Part shown: positions 7,015 through 15,601 of the stretch, in pieces | Layout of the letters: each line of letters opens with the position of its first letter | How positions within the stretch are numbered: the first letter of the stretch is position 1 | NCBI GenBank assembly: GCA_904384225.1 | Contig: CAJFJV010000024.1 | Coordinates: 1-40,235, forward strand | Direction of reading: 5' to 3' | Source of the DNA: an uncultured Oscillospiraceae bacterium | GTDB lineage: Bacteria; Bacillota; Clostridia; Oscillospirales; Ruminococcaceae | Length of the DNA stretch: 40,235 nucleotides | The notes under the pieces: model-generated | Database searches by the model: none | What the model was told of the DNA's origin: nothing | The model's input: the letters and a program-made list of their open reading frames with translations, nothing else | Program-made: the position numbers and the translations under genes

Positions 7015-8751
7015 ATGTTCAAATATCCAATAGCGGTTACTATAGATACCAATATCTTAGATGCTGCCAAATATGATTTAAGCGAAGGTAGCACACTTCA
7101 ACTTCTTAAGGACTATGTGGATGAAGGGGTAATAAAAGTTGTTTTAAGCAATATTGTAGTTAGAGAATCAAAGAAGCATCTTGCTAAGCAAGTAAATAAA
7201 GTGTGTAGTATTGCAAGAAAATTAAGAACAGAAGTCTTGCAAGAATCAACAGAGCATTTAGTAAACTATATTGGCTTAAATAGATTGTTAGAAATAGCCA
7301 AAGACAAAAGTGCTCTTATTGACAAAAGTGACGAACTATTCGATAATTTTATACGGGAAATTAATGCAGAAATCCTTGACACGGATTTAATTAACTTGGA
7401 TAGAATAATAGATGATTATTTTGAAATCAATCCACCTTTTGAAGAAGGTGAGAAGAAAAGAAAAGAATTTCCTGACGCATTTATTGCTAGTCAAATAAAA
7501 AAACGTTTTGGCGAAACTGAAGATGTAGCCATAGTAAGTAATGATAATGGATTTAAAAGAGCTTGTCAAAAAACTCAAAATCACTTTTTCTTCAATTCGT
7601 TAGGCGCATTATTCGATACAATAAACAAAGAGAAAGAGGCAGCGTACACAGAAACAATAAATACTATAAAGGAGTTGCAATTCCGTATAGGTTCTGCTGT
7701 GTCAGAATATATAAAATTTAATGAAAATATTGATGTAAGAGGACTTTCATACGATAAGGATGGGATTGTGTCTGGATTCGATTACGATGAATTTTATCTG
7801 TATAATATTTCAAATGTAACATTTATGGTTCGTTCTGTCGATGAAATGTCTGATAAAACCTCAAAAGTTACTCTTTTGTGTAATGCAACAATATTCGCCG
7901 ATTGCTACTATGAAGATTATGATAATGCTCCCTGGGATTCTGAAATTAAAGAATATGTTTTTGTTGATTCTATAAAAATAAGAGAGGAACACGACGCAAA
8001 GTTTGGTTGCAGAATTGAGCTTGATCGTGAAACAAAATCATTCAAAATTTTTCCGTTCACAATCATTTTAGGAGGAGACTCAAGAAAAGATAGGTATGAA
8101 ATTGAGAAACACTCTACCATAAACGACGAGCAGGAAATTCAAGATATGGACAGAGAATCTTTTGGTTTTACTCCACTAGGAAGCTATAAGTCATATTTGG
8201 AAGATGACCTGCCCGATTCAGAACTTTCCAGAGATATAGTTGAAAGATTTGAAATAATTAATGTGCTTCATCGCAAATACGAAGATTTTTGTATTAGTTA
8301 CGATTCATTATTGGAAGAACTCAATAATTCTGATCCTCGAAAAATAATCAAATCAATATCTGGAAAGTTGACAGATATATCAGATTTTCCACCTGTTGTT
8401 AATATAGAGAATATAGAAGATGCTGAAATAGAAGAAATTAAAGAATGGATAAATACCAAATTTGAGCAAGCATCTGAGTTCGCCGAAGAAGTCACCTTGC
8501 CTGATATGCTTAATTATGGGGATAGTATTGTTATTAAAGGCATAGATAGATGCGAAATAACTTTTGCTATAGATGAAATAGAGATAAATCCCTCAGAAGG
8601 AAGCGAAGAAACCATCAATATTTATTTATCTAATAACCAAGGAGAAAAGGTATGCGGTTATATCAAATTGACTGTTGGTTATCTGAATTTTGATGAGGAT
8701 GGCGGTGCTTCCGATGCGATGAAATTGAATATAAATATCATGAAATATTAA
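7015..8751 (+). CDS. Large PIN-domain ribonuclease-like protein
   Basis: 578 residues, start preceded by AAAGGGAG at 6999-7006. The first 190 residues are a PIN domain with four acidic positions in canonical order: D11 (TIDTNIL), E51 (VVRESKKH), D154 (EFPDAFIA) and D177 (SNDNGF). PIN domains are metal-dependent RNases. The layout resembles the PIN families with long helical inserts (DUF4935-like) rather than a small VapC toxin. The remaining 380 residues are not recognised: a beta-rich acidic middle, then a second acidic beta segment near 510-578. No antitoxin gene sits beside it. The DNA is strongly AT-rich, unlike the flanking chromosome. Its position directly after an ATPase-nuclease pair suggests a defence or abortive-infection effector, as inference. 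Confidence 0.8.
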   Translation: MFKYPIAVTIDTNILDAAKYDLSEGSTLQLLKDYVDEGVIKVVLSNIVVRESKKHLAKQVNKVCSIARKLRTEVLQESTEHLVNYIGLNRLLEIAKDKSALIDKSDELFDNFIREINAEILDTDLINLDRIIDDYFEINPPFEEGEKKRKEFPDAFIASQIKKRFGETEDVAIVSNDNGFKRACQKTQNHFFFNSLGALFDTINKEKEAAYTETINTIKELQFRIGSAVSEYIKFNENIDVRGLSYDKDGIVSGFDYDEFYLYNISNVTFMVRSVDEMSDKTSKVTLLCNATIFADCYYEDYDNAPWDSEIKEYVFVDSIKIREEHDAKFGCRIELDRETKSFKIFPFTIILGGDSRKDRYEIEKHSTINDEQEIQDMDRESFGFTPLGSYKSYLEDDLPDSELSRDIVERFEIINVLHRKYEDFCISYDSLLEELNNSDPRKIIKSISGKLTDISDFPPVVNIENIEDAEIEEIKEWINTKFEQASEFAEEVTLPDMLNYGDSIVIKGIDRCEITFAIDEIEINPSEGSEETINIYLSNNQGEKVCGYIKLTVGYLNFDEDGGASDAMKLNINIMKY

Positions 8752-8843
8752 AAGAACTAGATTATTTTGTTTCTAAACAAAAACAACTTTCCGAAAAAGA
8801 AGCAAAAATTGTCGAAATTATCGAAACTGCTTTAGACAACTAA
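8697..8843 (+). other. Open out-of-frame segment after the PIN gene
   Basis: In the -1 frame relative to the PIN gene an open stretch overlaps its last 18 codons and runs on to TAA 8841. It reads ...CDEIEYKYHEILKELDYFVS and continues as a charged coiled-coil-like helix. It has no ATG, GTG or TTG start. It could be the original C-terminus of the PIN protein lost through a frameshift, a start-less small downstream gene, or chance. Confidence 0.3.
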
Positions 8844-8856
8844 TTCTGAGGTTGAT

Positions 8857-8898
8857 AAAAAGGAGAAACTTAAATATTAGAGCAAACTTCTCCTTTTT
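8857..8898 (+). terminator. Terminator of the AT-rich island
   Basis: AAAAAGGAGAA pairs with TTCTCCTTTTT around a 20-base loop, the right arm ending in a T run. It closes the PIN transcript. Confidence 0.7.
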
Positions 8899-9184
8899 CA
8901 TACATTCGACTATTACTCATCTTTGAATACAATGATAGTAGAAAACCAAAGTAGGAAACAATATTGATAAATATATAGAGGTGTTTTATTGTAGGAATAT
9001 TGAGTCGCAGGCTTGTAGCACGAAGCAGAGTTTGAGGCTGTTAAAAGCATAGCTGCACATGGTAGTTTGAGGATAAGTAAGTATCAGAACAAAACAAAAG
9101 GCGTGATTGCTACGCTTGATACGTTGGTTCAAATCCCACCGCAGAAACCGTCAAAAAATCTTTTTCATGTGGCTTAGACAGAAT
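8899..9184 (+). other. Gene-free stretch with a decayed coding trace
   Basis: No intact gene. One frame reads EFEAVKSIAAHGSLRISKYQ and on to QIPPQKPSKNLFHVA before a TAG at about 9177. Upstream in the same frame three stops (TAG, TGA, TAG) interrupt a plausible ...EY.VAGL.HEAE sequence. This looks like a degraded 3' end of a protein gene that I cannot identify. Confidence 0.3.
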
Positions 9185-9223
9185 GAGTCTGGACGCAGTT
9201 CGCGTTCAGACTCTTTTCTTTTT
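9185..9223 (+). terminator. Rho-independent terminator
   Basis: GAGTCTG.ACGC / GCGT.CAGACTC with a five-base loop, followed by TTTTCTTTTT. No intact upstream gene uses it now, which supports the view that a gene has decayed just before it. A 14-bp palindrome TTTGTCCGGACAAA overlaps its T tract at 9221-9234. Confidence 0.75.
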
Positions 9224-9291
9224 GTCCGGACAAAAGCGCTCACGCTGAAAGCGGTATCTGAAGTATCTCCCCCTTCCGGAAGAACATCAAG

Positions 9292-9327
9292 AGAAGTCAA
9301 TCGTTACAAAGATGATTGACTTCTTTT
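9292..9327 (+). terminator. Second terminator-like hairpin
   Basis: AGAAGTCAATC / GATTGACTTCT, 11-bp perfect stem with an 11-base loop, followed by TTTG. A TTGACT at 9317 inside the right arm could alternatively serve as a -35 box for the following acetyltransferase. Confidence 0.55.
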
Positions 9328-9381
9328 GTGTTTTGTGATTAGATTTACTTAATAAATTACTTTTCTTGGGGGTATAAAGAT

Positions 9382-9909
9382 ATGTTTTATGAAATCAAAA
9401 CAGATCGGTTAACTCTAAGGCCCTTAGATATTTCTGATTTAGCAACCGTTCATACGTATGCTGGTGATAAAGAAAATACAGCCTATATGTTTTGGTTACC
9501 CAATGACACGATTGAGGAGACAAAACAGTTTCTAAACAACGTGACAAATGAATGGAAAAAGCCGGCTCCTGCCTATTATGAATTTGCCATTGTTTTTGAA
9601 GGCCTACAAATTGGTGCGATCTCCGTTGCGTTAAATGATTCAAGAAACGTCGGAGAATTGGGATGGATTCTCAATAAACGCTATTGGAAAAAAGGAATCG
9701 CAGTAGAAGCCGCACTTGCCATAAAAGATTTTGCCTTAAATGTTCTAAAGCTTCAAAAATTAGTCGCTCATTGTGACTATAGAAATACTGCTTCATCTAA
9801 TCTTATGCAAAAGATAGGTATGACGCTTGAGGATGATACTGGTACAAGAACATATCCTAAAAACAACGAAACCGTACAAGAACTTACCTATTCATTCTCC
9901 ATTCATTGA
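9382..9909 (+). CDS. GNAT acetyltransferase, RimJ/RimL-like
   Basis: 175 residues, start supported by TTGGGGGT at 9366-9373. The N-terminus IKTDRLTLRPLDISDL is the standard opening of RimJ/RimL-type N-acetyltransferases (Acetyltransf_3). GELGWILNKRYWKKGIAVEA carries the acetyl-CoA pyrophosphate loop, here KKGIAVEA rather than the usual Q/RGxGxEA, and HCDYRNTASSNLMQKIGMTL is the C-terminal motif. Transfers acetyl from acetyl-CoA to an amine; the substrate (ribosomal protein, small molecule or antibiotic) is not determinable. It stands alone downstream of two terminator hairpins, so it is probably monocistronic. Confidence 0.9.
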   Translation: MFYEIKTDRLTLRPLDISDLATVHTYAGDKENTAYMFWLPNDTIEETKQFLNNVTNEWKKPAPAYYEFAIVFEGLQIGAISVALNDSRNVGELGWILNKRYWKKGIAVEAALAIKDFALNVLKLQKLVAHCDYRNTASSNLMQKIGMTLEDDTGTRTYPKNNETVQELTYSFSIH

Positions 9910-10153
9910 TGCTCTTAATCCGCCTTATCAATATCATCTTCACACGAAAGAGATATTTTCTTGGAGGTCTGAGCAGAAAGATCATCGAGCTCCATCTATC
10001 GTGACCGCTTTTTTCACTAAATTTATTGATGGATACTGGCAGTAATTTCAGTCACCTAACATAGAAAGCTGCAAATTTCGCCCTATTATTTTTAAGTAGT
10101 AAACTGCAAAACATTTTTGTAATAAAAACGAATTAAAAGTCTGGAGAATTTTG
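9910..10153 (+). other. Spacer with possible gene remnant
   Basis: No gene with a start. A frame running from inside the first acetyltransferase to TAA at 10043-10045 reads IDALNPPYQYHLHTKEIFSW and ends FFTKFIDGYWQ, which resembles a protein C-terminus but lacks its own start. The rest is AT-rich leader of the next gene. Confidence 0.25.
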
Positions 10154-10678
10154 ATGTTTAAAATAAAAGAACTGGATCCAAAACAGTGGAAAAATTATAA
10201 GCTTTTATTTTCCTATGATACAAATGGATACTATTCATTTGAAGTCCACAATTGGGATTTTAAATTGATATTCTGTTCCTATCCAACTGTCATTCATAAA
10301 ACGTTTACAGACCGTCTATTTGGAGAATGGTTGGAAAACCCGATTGCATTTGGCGCATTTTATCACAATCATCTAATCGGTGTGATCGAATGCTTTCTTG
10401 AGTCGTGGAACAATCGATTTCGTATAACCAATCTGCTGGTATGGGATGATTTTCGAAATCAAGGAATTGGAAAATTGTTGATTCAGAAAGCTGAGGAAGC
10501 AGCAAAACGCAGCAATGCACGGATGCTTGTATTGGAGACGCAGACCTGCAACCGTAAGGCCGTTGATTTTTATCTGGCAATGGGATTTCATCCCATCGGA
10601 TTCGATTTGTTTTGTTATACCAATAATGACCCCGACAGAGAAGAAGTTCGGCTTGAAATGGCAAAACATCTGATTTAG
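10154..10678 (+). CDS. GNAT acetyltransferase, streptothricin-acetyltransferase-like
   Basis: 174 residues from ATG 10154, GGAG at 10143-10146 being the ribosome binding site; a TTG one codon earlier is possible. The core has RITNLLVWDDFRNQGIGKLL, with the acetyl-CoA loop RNQGIG. The C-terminal motif LVLETQTCNRKAVDFYLAMG then FHPIGFD resembles Sat4/SatA-type streptothricin acetyltransferases and their close relatives. Antibiotic modification is possible but not shown; many chromosomal members have unknown substrates. It ends with TAG, showing amber is an ordinary stop in this genome. It is convergent with the ABC operon across a shared terminator. Confidence 0.85.
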   Translation: MFKIKELDPKQWKNYKLLFSYDTNGYYSFEVHNWDFKLIFCSYPTVIHKTFTDRLFGEWLENPIAFGAFYHNHLIGVIECFLESWNNRFRITNLLVWDDFRNQGIGKLLIQKAEEAAKRSNARMLVLETQTCNRKAVDFYLAMGFHPIGFDLFCYTNNDPDREEVRLEMAKHLI

Positions 10679-10828
10679 CAGATACTTTCAGAAATTTTAC
10701 ACACCTATCTGTGGATTACAGGAAATCGCGCAGCAGCCTTTTCTCCGTTTTCCTGCATTGCATTCCCGAAGTATTTACGCTTTTGGCGTCTCGCTGCAGC
10801 GAAATACCCCTTCCTACCCTAACATAAT

Positions 10829-10875
10829 AAAATCCCCTTGATGCAGTTCACATTTTCCTGCATCAAGGGGATTTT
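10829..10875. terminator. Bidirectional terminator between GNAT gene and ABC operon
   Basis: AAAATCCCCTTGATGCAG pairs perfectly with CTGCATCAAGGGGATTTT around an 11-base loop, A-rich on the left and T-rich on the right. It serves the convergent transcripts. The other bases from 10679 to 10937 hold nothing I recognise. Confidence 0.85.
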
Positions 10876-10937
10876 GTCTATTGTCTGTCTTTACTAAACC
10901 CGTTCATACAACACCGCTTTTTGGCTTTAAAAACGGA

Positions 10938-12869
10938 TTAATCAAGCTCTAATGCGCCGGTATACAGCTGGTAATACGTACCTTTTAATTTGATAAGATC
11001 CTCATGCGTACCGCGTTCGATGATACGGCCATGATCCAATACCATGATCGCGTTGGCATTCTGTACCGTAGAGAGACGGTGTGCAATAACGAACACCGTA
11101 CGGCCGGTCATCAGTGCGTCCATCCCGCGCTGTACAATCGCCTCAGTACGGGTATCGATCGAGCTTGTCGCTTCATCCATAATCATGACAGGCGGATCGG
11201 CTACAGCTGCACGTGCAATCGCCAAAAGCTGACGTTGGCCCTGGCTAAGGTTTGCGCCATTGCCATGAAGCATTGTATTGTATCCATCAGGCAGACGGCG
11301 GATAAAGTCATCTGCGCCGGCAAGCTGCGCCGCGGCAATACATTCTTCGTCGCACGCATCCAAATTGCCATAACGAATATTTTCCATTACCGTACCGGTA
11401 AAGAGGTTTGTATCCTGCAATACGATACCTAAACTATGTCGCAGATCTGCTTTTTTGATCTTGTTGATATTGATTCCGTCATACCGGATCTTACCGTCTT
11501 CGATATCATAGAAACGGTTGATAAGGTTTGTAATGGTTGTTTTCCCCGCACCGGTAGAACCGACAAATGCAACTTTTTGTCCAGGCTTTGCATAAAGGGA
11601 AATGTTGTGCAATACAGTTTTTTCTGGCGTATAGCCAAAATCAACGTCAAAAAAGCGAACATCGCCCTGTAAACGCGTGTACGTAATGGTTCCATCGTGA
11701 TGCTGATGCTTCCATGCCCAGACATTGGTGCGTTCTTCACACTCGCTGACACTGCCGTCGGCATTCTCTTTGGCGTTTACTAATGTGACATATCCTTCAT
11801 CGGTCTCCGGCTGTTCATCCAGCAGGGCAAAAATACGATGTGCGCCCGCTAAGCCCATAATAACCATATTTACCTGATTGGATACTTGACCGATAGCGCC
11901 GGCAAACTGCTTGGTCATATTCAAGAACGGTACAACGATACTGATGCTGAAAGCCATCCCCGATATGCTGATATTGTTCACATCCGTCAGCATCAGCGCA
12001 CCGCCTACCAAAGCTACCACAACATACATTACGTTTCCGATATTACTTAAAAGCGGCATTAAAATATTGGCAAAACGGTTGCCGTTGCGGGCATTGTAAA
12101 AAATCTCACCGTTTACTTTGTCAAAATCCGCCTTAGCCCCTTCTTCGTGGCAGAACACCTTAATGACCTTTTGGCCGGTCATCATTTCTTCCATAAACGC
12201 CTCTGCCTTGGCCAATGTAACCTGCTGGCGTAAAAAATATTTGGAAGAGTGGCTGGTAACGTAACGGGCTGAGAACACCATACAAATAACGCCCACTACT
12301 ACAACCAATCCTAAAATGGCGCTGTAATACATCATGATGCAGAACACAGTTAACAATGTTACACCGGAAATCAGCATCTGAGGCAAACTCTGGCTGATCA
12401 TCTGACGCAGGGTGTCTACGTCGTTGGTATAATAGCTCATGATATCGCCGTGTCCGTTGGTATCAAAATATTTGATGGGAAGATCCTGCATGTGGCTAAA
12501 CATTTTTTCACGCATTTTTTTCAAAGAGCCCTGTGTAATAATAGCCATCAGCTGGGTATAAGCAAAACCTGCAATAAGGCTGATGATATACATTACAATC
12601 AGGATGCCGACAGCCCCAAGGATTTCGCCGGATACCGAGGCCCAGTCGCCAGTTTTATAGCTCTTGTCTACAATAGCTATAATGTTTTGCATGAATATCG
12701 CAGGTACGGAACTGACAATTGCGTTAACCAGAATGCAGATCAAAGTGACCGGCAGCAAAACCGGATAAAACTCAAACAAAGTACGCAGCAGCCGACGAAG
12801 CACACCCTTTGGCGCACGCTGGCCGCGTGCAGTAGTCGAAGGAGCGGTGTTTGCTTTAGTTTTCTTCAT
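10938..12869 (-). CDS. ABC exporter half-transporter, catalytic-site subunit
   Basis: 643 residues. I chose the ATG at 12869 (MKKTKANTA), with AGGTGATC just upstream; an earlier start would sit deep in the preceding gene. It has six membrane segments in the first 350 residues, then a nucleotide-binding domain: Walker A GSTGAGKTT, signature LSQGQRQ (second Gly of LSGGQ replaced by Gln), Walker B VMIMDEATSS with the catalytic Glu, and switch His in IAHRLS. An unusual insert of roughly 50 residues (ENADGSVSECEERTNVWAW) lies just before the first NBD strand. It overlaps the partner subunit by 14 bases, and together they should form a heterodimeric exporter of the LmrCD/TM287-288 or YfiBC type. 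Substrate unknown; drugs or lipids are typical. Confidence 0.93.
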   Translation of the reverse strand: MKKTKANTAPSTTARGQRAPKGVLRRLLRTLFEFYPVLLPVTLICILVNAIVSSVPAIFMQNIIAIVDKSYKTGDWASVSGEILGAVGILIVMYIISLIAGFAYTQLMAIITQGSLKKMREKMFSHMQDLPIKYFDTNGHGDIMSYYTNDVDTLRQMISQSLPQMLISGVTLLTVFCIMMYYSAILGLVVVVGVICMVFSARYVTSHSSKYFLRQQVTLAKAEAFMEEMMTGQKVIKVFCHEEGAKADFDKVNGEIFYNARNGNRFANILMPLLSNIGNVMYVVVALVGGALMLTDVNNISISGMAFSISIVVPFLNMTKQFAGAIGQVSNQVNMVIMGLAGAHRIFALLDEQPETDEGYVTLVNAKENADGSVSECEERTNVWAWKHQHHDGTITYTRLQGDVRFFDVDFGYTPEKTVLHNISLYAKPGQKVAFVGSTGAGKTTITNLINRFYDIEDGKIRYDGININKIKKADLRHSLGIVLQDTNLFTGTVMENIRYGNLDACDEECIAAAQLAGADDFIRRLPDGYNTMLHGNGANLSQGQRQLLAIARAAVADPPVMIMDEATSSIDTRTEAIVQRGMDALMTGRTVFVIAHRLSTVQNANAIMVLDHGRIIERGTHEDLIKLKGTYYQLYTGALELD

Positions 12870-14613
12870 TTTGATCACCTGCCTTATTCTGAGTGGTGTA
12901 TACCTCACGATAGATCTCATTGGTCTTTAACAGCTCTTCGTGCGTACCAATAGCACTGATACGCCCGCCTTCCATCACAATAATGCGGTCGGCGTCCTGA
13001 ACGGAGGCTACACGCTGTGCAATAATAATTTTTGTAGTCTCAGGGATAAACTCGCGGAAGCCCTCTCGGATCAGCGCGTCGGTACGCGTATCCACCGCGC
13101 TGGTGGAGTCATCCAAAATCAACACCTTTGGTTTTTTCAGCAACGCGCGTGCAATGCACAAGCGCTGTTTTTGACCACCCGAAACATTGGCGCCGCCTTG
13201 TTCAATCCATGTATCATATTTGTTAGGAAGCTGCTGAATAAATTCATCAGCCTGTGCCAATTTGCACGCTTCCAGCATTTCTTCATCGGTAGCGTCAGGA
13301 TTGCCCCAGCGCAGATTGTCTTTGATCGTGCCGCTAAATAACACGTTTTTCTGCAGTACCATAGCGACGTTATTGCGCAGCGCCTCTAAATCGTACTTGC
13401 GCACATCCTCGCCGCCTACTTTGACGCAGCCTTCCGTAACATCATACAAGCGGGGGATCAACTGTACCAGCGTGGATTTAGACGAGCCTGTCCCACCCAA
13501 AATACCGATAAGTTCGCCGGACTTGATGTGCAAATCCACATCAGCCAAAGCTTTGCGCTCGGCCTTTTTGGAATATTTAAAGCTGACGTTTTCGAAGTCA
13601 ATCGAGCCATCCTTTACATCGGTAAGCGCGTTTTCCGGGCTTTTCAGGCTGCTCTCCTCCGTCAACACTTCAACAATACGCTCGGCTGATTCCATCGACA
13701 TGGTAATCATAACAAATACCATAGACAGTGTCATCAAGCTCATTAAAATCTGGAAGCTATAAGTAAGGATAGCGGACATCTGGCCAACGGCAATTTCCGT
13801 ACCCTGACTGCTAATGACAAAATAAGAACCAAACGACAGCACAAATGCCATACCTGCATATACACAGAACTGCATCATGGGGTTATTCAAAGCCATAATA
13901 CGTTCAGCGCGGGTAAAATCGTTGCAGACATCTTCAGCAGCAACATTAAACTTCTTTTTCTCATAATCTTCCCGTACATAGCTTTTTACGACACGCATAG
14001 CTTGTACATTCTCCTGAACCGAGTCGTTAAGCGCATCGTATTTGCGGAATACCCGGCGGAAAATCGGCGTTGCAGCGCGGATAACCAAAATCAACCCAAT
14101 CCCCAACAACGGAATGGTAACAAGGAAAATCAGCGCCAAGCGCCCGCCCATGGCAAAGCCCATGATAAAGGAAAAGATCAGCATCAGCGGCCCACGGATC
14201 GCAATGCGGATAATCATCATAAAAGACATCTGTACGTTTACAACGTCCGTTGTCATACGGGTCACCAAACTGGACACTGAAAATTTATCAATATTTTCAA
14301 AAGAGTAGTCCTGGATCCGGTAAAACATATCTTTACGCAGATTTCGTGCAAAGCCAGTAGAAGCGGTAGCACAGGTATTCCCAGCCGCCACGCCGAAAAT
14401 CAGCGATAATATCGCCATCAATACCAGCTGGATCCCGTACTTGATAATGACATCCATTCCACAGCCAGCCTGCATTTCGTTGACCAGATTGGCGATAACA
14501 AACGGAATAATACATTCCAAAATCACCTCTACTGTAACCAAAATCGGCGTAAGGATAGACGATTTTTTGTACTCGCGAATACTGCGAGCAAGGGTTTTTA
14601 TCATACGTTTCAT
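12856..14613 (-). CDS. ABC exporter half-transporter, degenerate-site subunit
   Basis: 585 residues, ATG 14613 preceded by AAAGGAGGAATG. Six membrane helices occupy residues 15-305, followed by the ATPase domain: Walker A GGTGSSKST at 373-381, signature VSGGQ at 477-481, and Walker B LILDD with Asp502 where catalytic Glu is normal. Gln533 (IAQRV) replaces the switch His. Those two substitutions are the hallmark of the non-hydrolysing site in heterodimeric ABC exporters, and they pair with the altered LSQGQ signature of the partner encoded next. The gene lies between marR and the second subunit, so expression is probably controlled by the MarR regulator. Confidence 0.94.
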   Translation of the reverse strand: MKRMIKTLARSIREYKKSSILTPILVTVEVILECIIPFVIANLVNEMQAGCGMDVIIKYGIQLVLMAILSLIFGVAAGNTCATASTGFARNLRKDMFYRIQDYSFENIDKFSVSSLVTRMTTDVVNVQMSFMMIIRIAIRGPLMLIFSFIMGFAMGGRLALIFLVTIPLLGIGLILVIRAATPIFRRVFRKYDALNDSVQENVQAMRVVKSYVREDYEKKKFNVAAEDVCNDFTRAERIMALNNPMMQFCVYAGMAFVLSFGSYFVISSQGTEIAVGQMSAILTYSFQILMSLMTLSMVFVMITMSMESAERIVEVLTEESSLKSPENALTDVKDGSIDFENVSFKYSKKAERKALADVDLHIKSGELIGILGGTGSSKSTLVQLIPRLYDVTEGCVKVGGEDVRKYDLEALRNNVAMVLQKNVLFSGTIKDNLRWGNPDATDEEMLEACKLAQADEFIQQLPNKYDTWIEQGGANVSGGQKQRLCIARALLKKPKVLILDDSTSAVDTRTDALIREGFREFIPETTKIIIAQRVASVQDADRIIVMEGGRISAIGTHEELLKTNEIYREVYTTQNKAGDQNEEN

Positions 14614-14694
14614 TCCTCCTTTAAAGCATGATACAACCTTAAGTACATGCGCAATGTATCAAAATGATTGTGAAAGCATAAGGCTCGAAACCGG

Positions 14695-15120
14695 CTATTC
14701 ATCCATATTTTTAGACATGTGTGCCACAGTCTCCAAAAACAAAGCAAGCTGTGCATTAGACAAGCCGCGTGTAAGGCACTGTTCGGTATTACGGAGATAC
14801 TCTCCCACCTGCGCGTCCAGATACGCAGCTTTCTGCGTTGGAATCAGGCTCTTTAAACGTGCATCACTCGCCACACTCTCTCGTAAGATAAGGTCGTTTT
14901 TTTCCATTGACTGCAAAATGCCGGTTGCAGTTGAACGGCTTAAGCCAAAAACAGCCTCCACATCACGCTGAAACACCGGTCCGTCGGCACTTTTGACAAG
15001 GATGTAGTGCATCACACGGCTCTGCACCCCTGTAAGCCCCAGACTTTGCATGTTGGTGTTCATACGTTTTTTTATTTTGTGGGACAAGATATTAATCCAC
15101 ATCCCACAATCTTTTTCCAT
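14695..15120 (-). CDS. MarR-family transcriptional repressor of the ABC exporter
   Basis: 141 residues, start preceded by GAGGAGGAAGAG. The winged helix-turn-helix is visible: LTGVQSRVMHYIL, FQRDVEAVFGLSRSTATGIL (recognition helix), then the wing with LRESVASDARLKSLIPT. N- and C-terminal helices form the dimer interface. MarR proteins bind palindromes at their own promoter and release DNA upon ligand binding. It is the first gene of a three-gene operon with both ABC subunits, 81 bases upstream of the first, so autoregulated drug-responsive control of the exporter is likely. Confidence 0.92.
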   Translation of the reverse strand: MEKDCGMWINILSHKIKKRMNTNMQSLGLTGVQSRVMHYILVKSADGPVFQRDVEAVFGLSRSTATGILQSMEKNDLILRESVASDARLKSLIPTQKAAYLDAQVGEYLRNTEQCLTRGLSNAQLALFLETVAHMSKNMDE

Positions 15121-15169
15121 TTGTTCTCTTCCTCCTCTTCAGCCTGTCAGGCGCAGTGCCTTTCAATAA

Positions 15170-15183
15170 TTGTTCGGAAACAA
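15170..15183. promoter_or_regulatory. Candidate MarR operator
   Basis: Inverted repeat TTGTTcggaAACAA lies at the predicted transcription start of the marR operon, just downstream of the -10 box. A second small palindrome, GCATgaATGC, lies inside the promoter spacer at about 15196-15205. Either could be the autoregulatory binding site. Confidence 0.4.
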
Positions 15184-15187
15184 ACAA

Positions 15188-15216
15188 ATTTTATCGCATG
15201 AATGCGCACTTGTCAA
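15188..15216 (-). promoter_or_regulatory. Near-consensus sigma-A promoter of marR-ABC operon
   Basis: Read on the minus strand: perfect TTGACA (15216-15211), a 17-base spacer and TAAAAT (15193-15188). The predicted start is near 15181, about 60 bases upstream of the marR ATG. Such a strong promoter fits a gene normally held off by a repressor. Confidence 0.8.
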
Positions 15217-15601
15217 TATGACATTTGAACGGTTTTTTAATAGAATCAAAACAAAATTTTGTATGGCAGCAGTTCCCCACTATCCACTAAACATGGCGAA
15301 AAGACTGCACTTTCTTAATATTTTATATTATTTCATTAAACTTTATAGTAAAAAATTATATTATATAAATAAACAAAAGAGATTGTTTATTAAAAATTCT
15401 CCTCTCACTGATTGAAAACTTTTTGTTAATAAAAGATTGCGTTATTTTAAATCATCCGCGATCTGCAATCCATATAAATTTGTATGAAAGCGAACAGACC
15501 GCTGATTAAAAAATTTTCCACGCTGAATATATAAAACAGAAGGCGGGAAACTGCGGCATACAATCGATTTTGCATTTATACCGCAACTTCAGAGATTTTT
15601 C
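15217..15601. other. AT-rich intergenic region, no gene seen
   Basis: Between the marR promoter and the permease promoter, nearly 400 bases are highly AT-rich with no frame that looks coding. I looked for a purine riboswitch, expected for a guanine/hypoxanthine permease, and did not see its conserved core. Confidence 0.5.

Noticed and set aside
9115-9155. tRNA T-arm-like sequence (GGTTCAAATCCCACC)
   Set aside because: The stem has a mismatch, no matching acceptor 5' strand, anticodon arm or D arm lies upstream, and the same bases read as coding (QIPPQKP) in a decayed frame.
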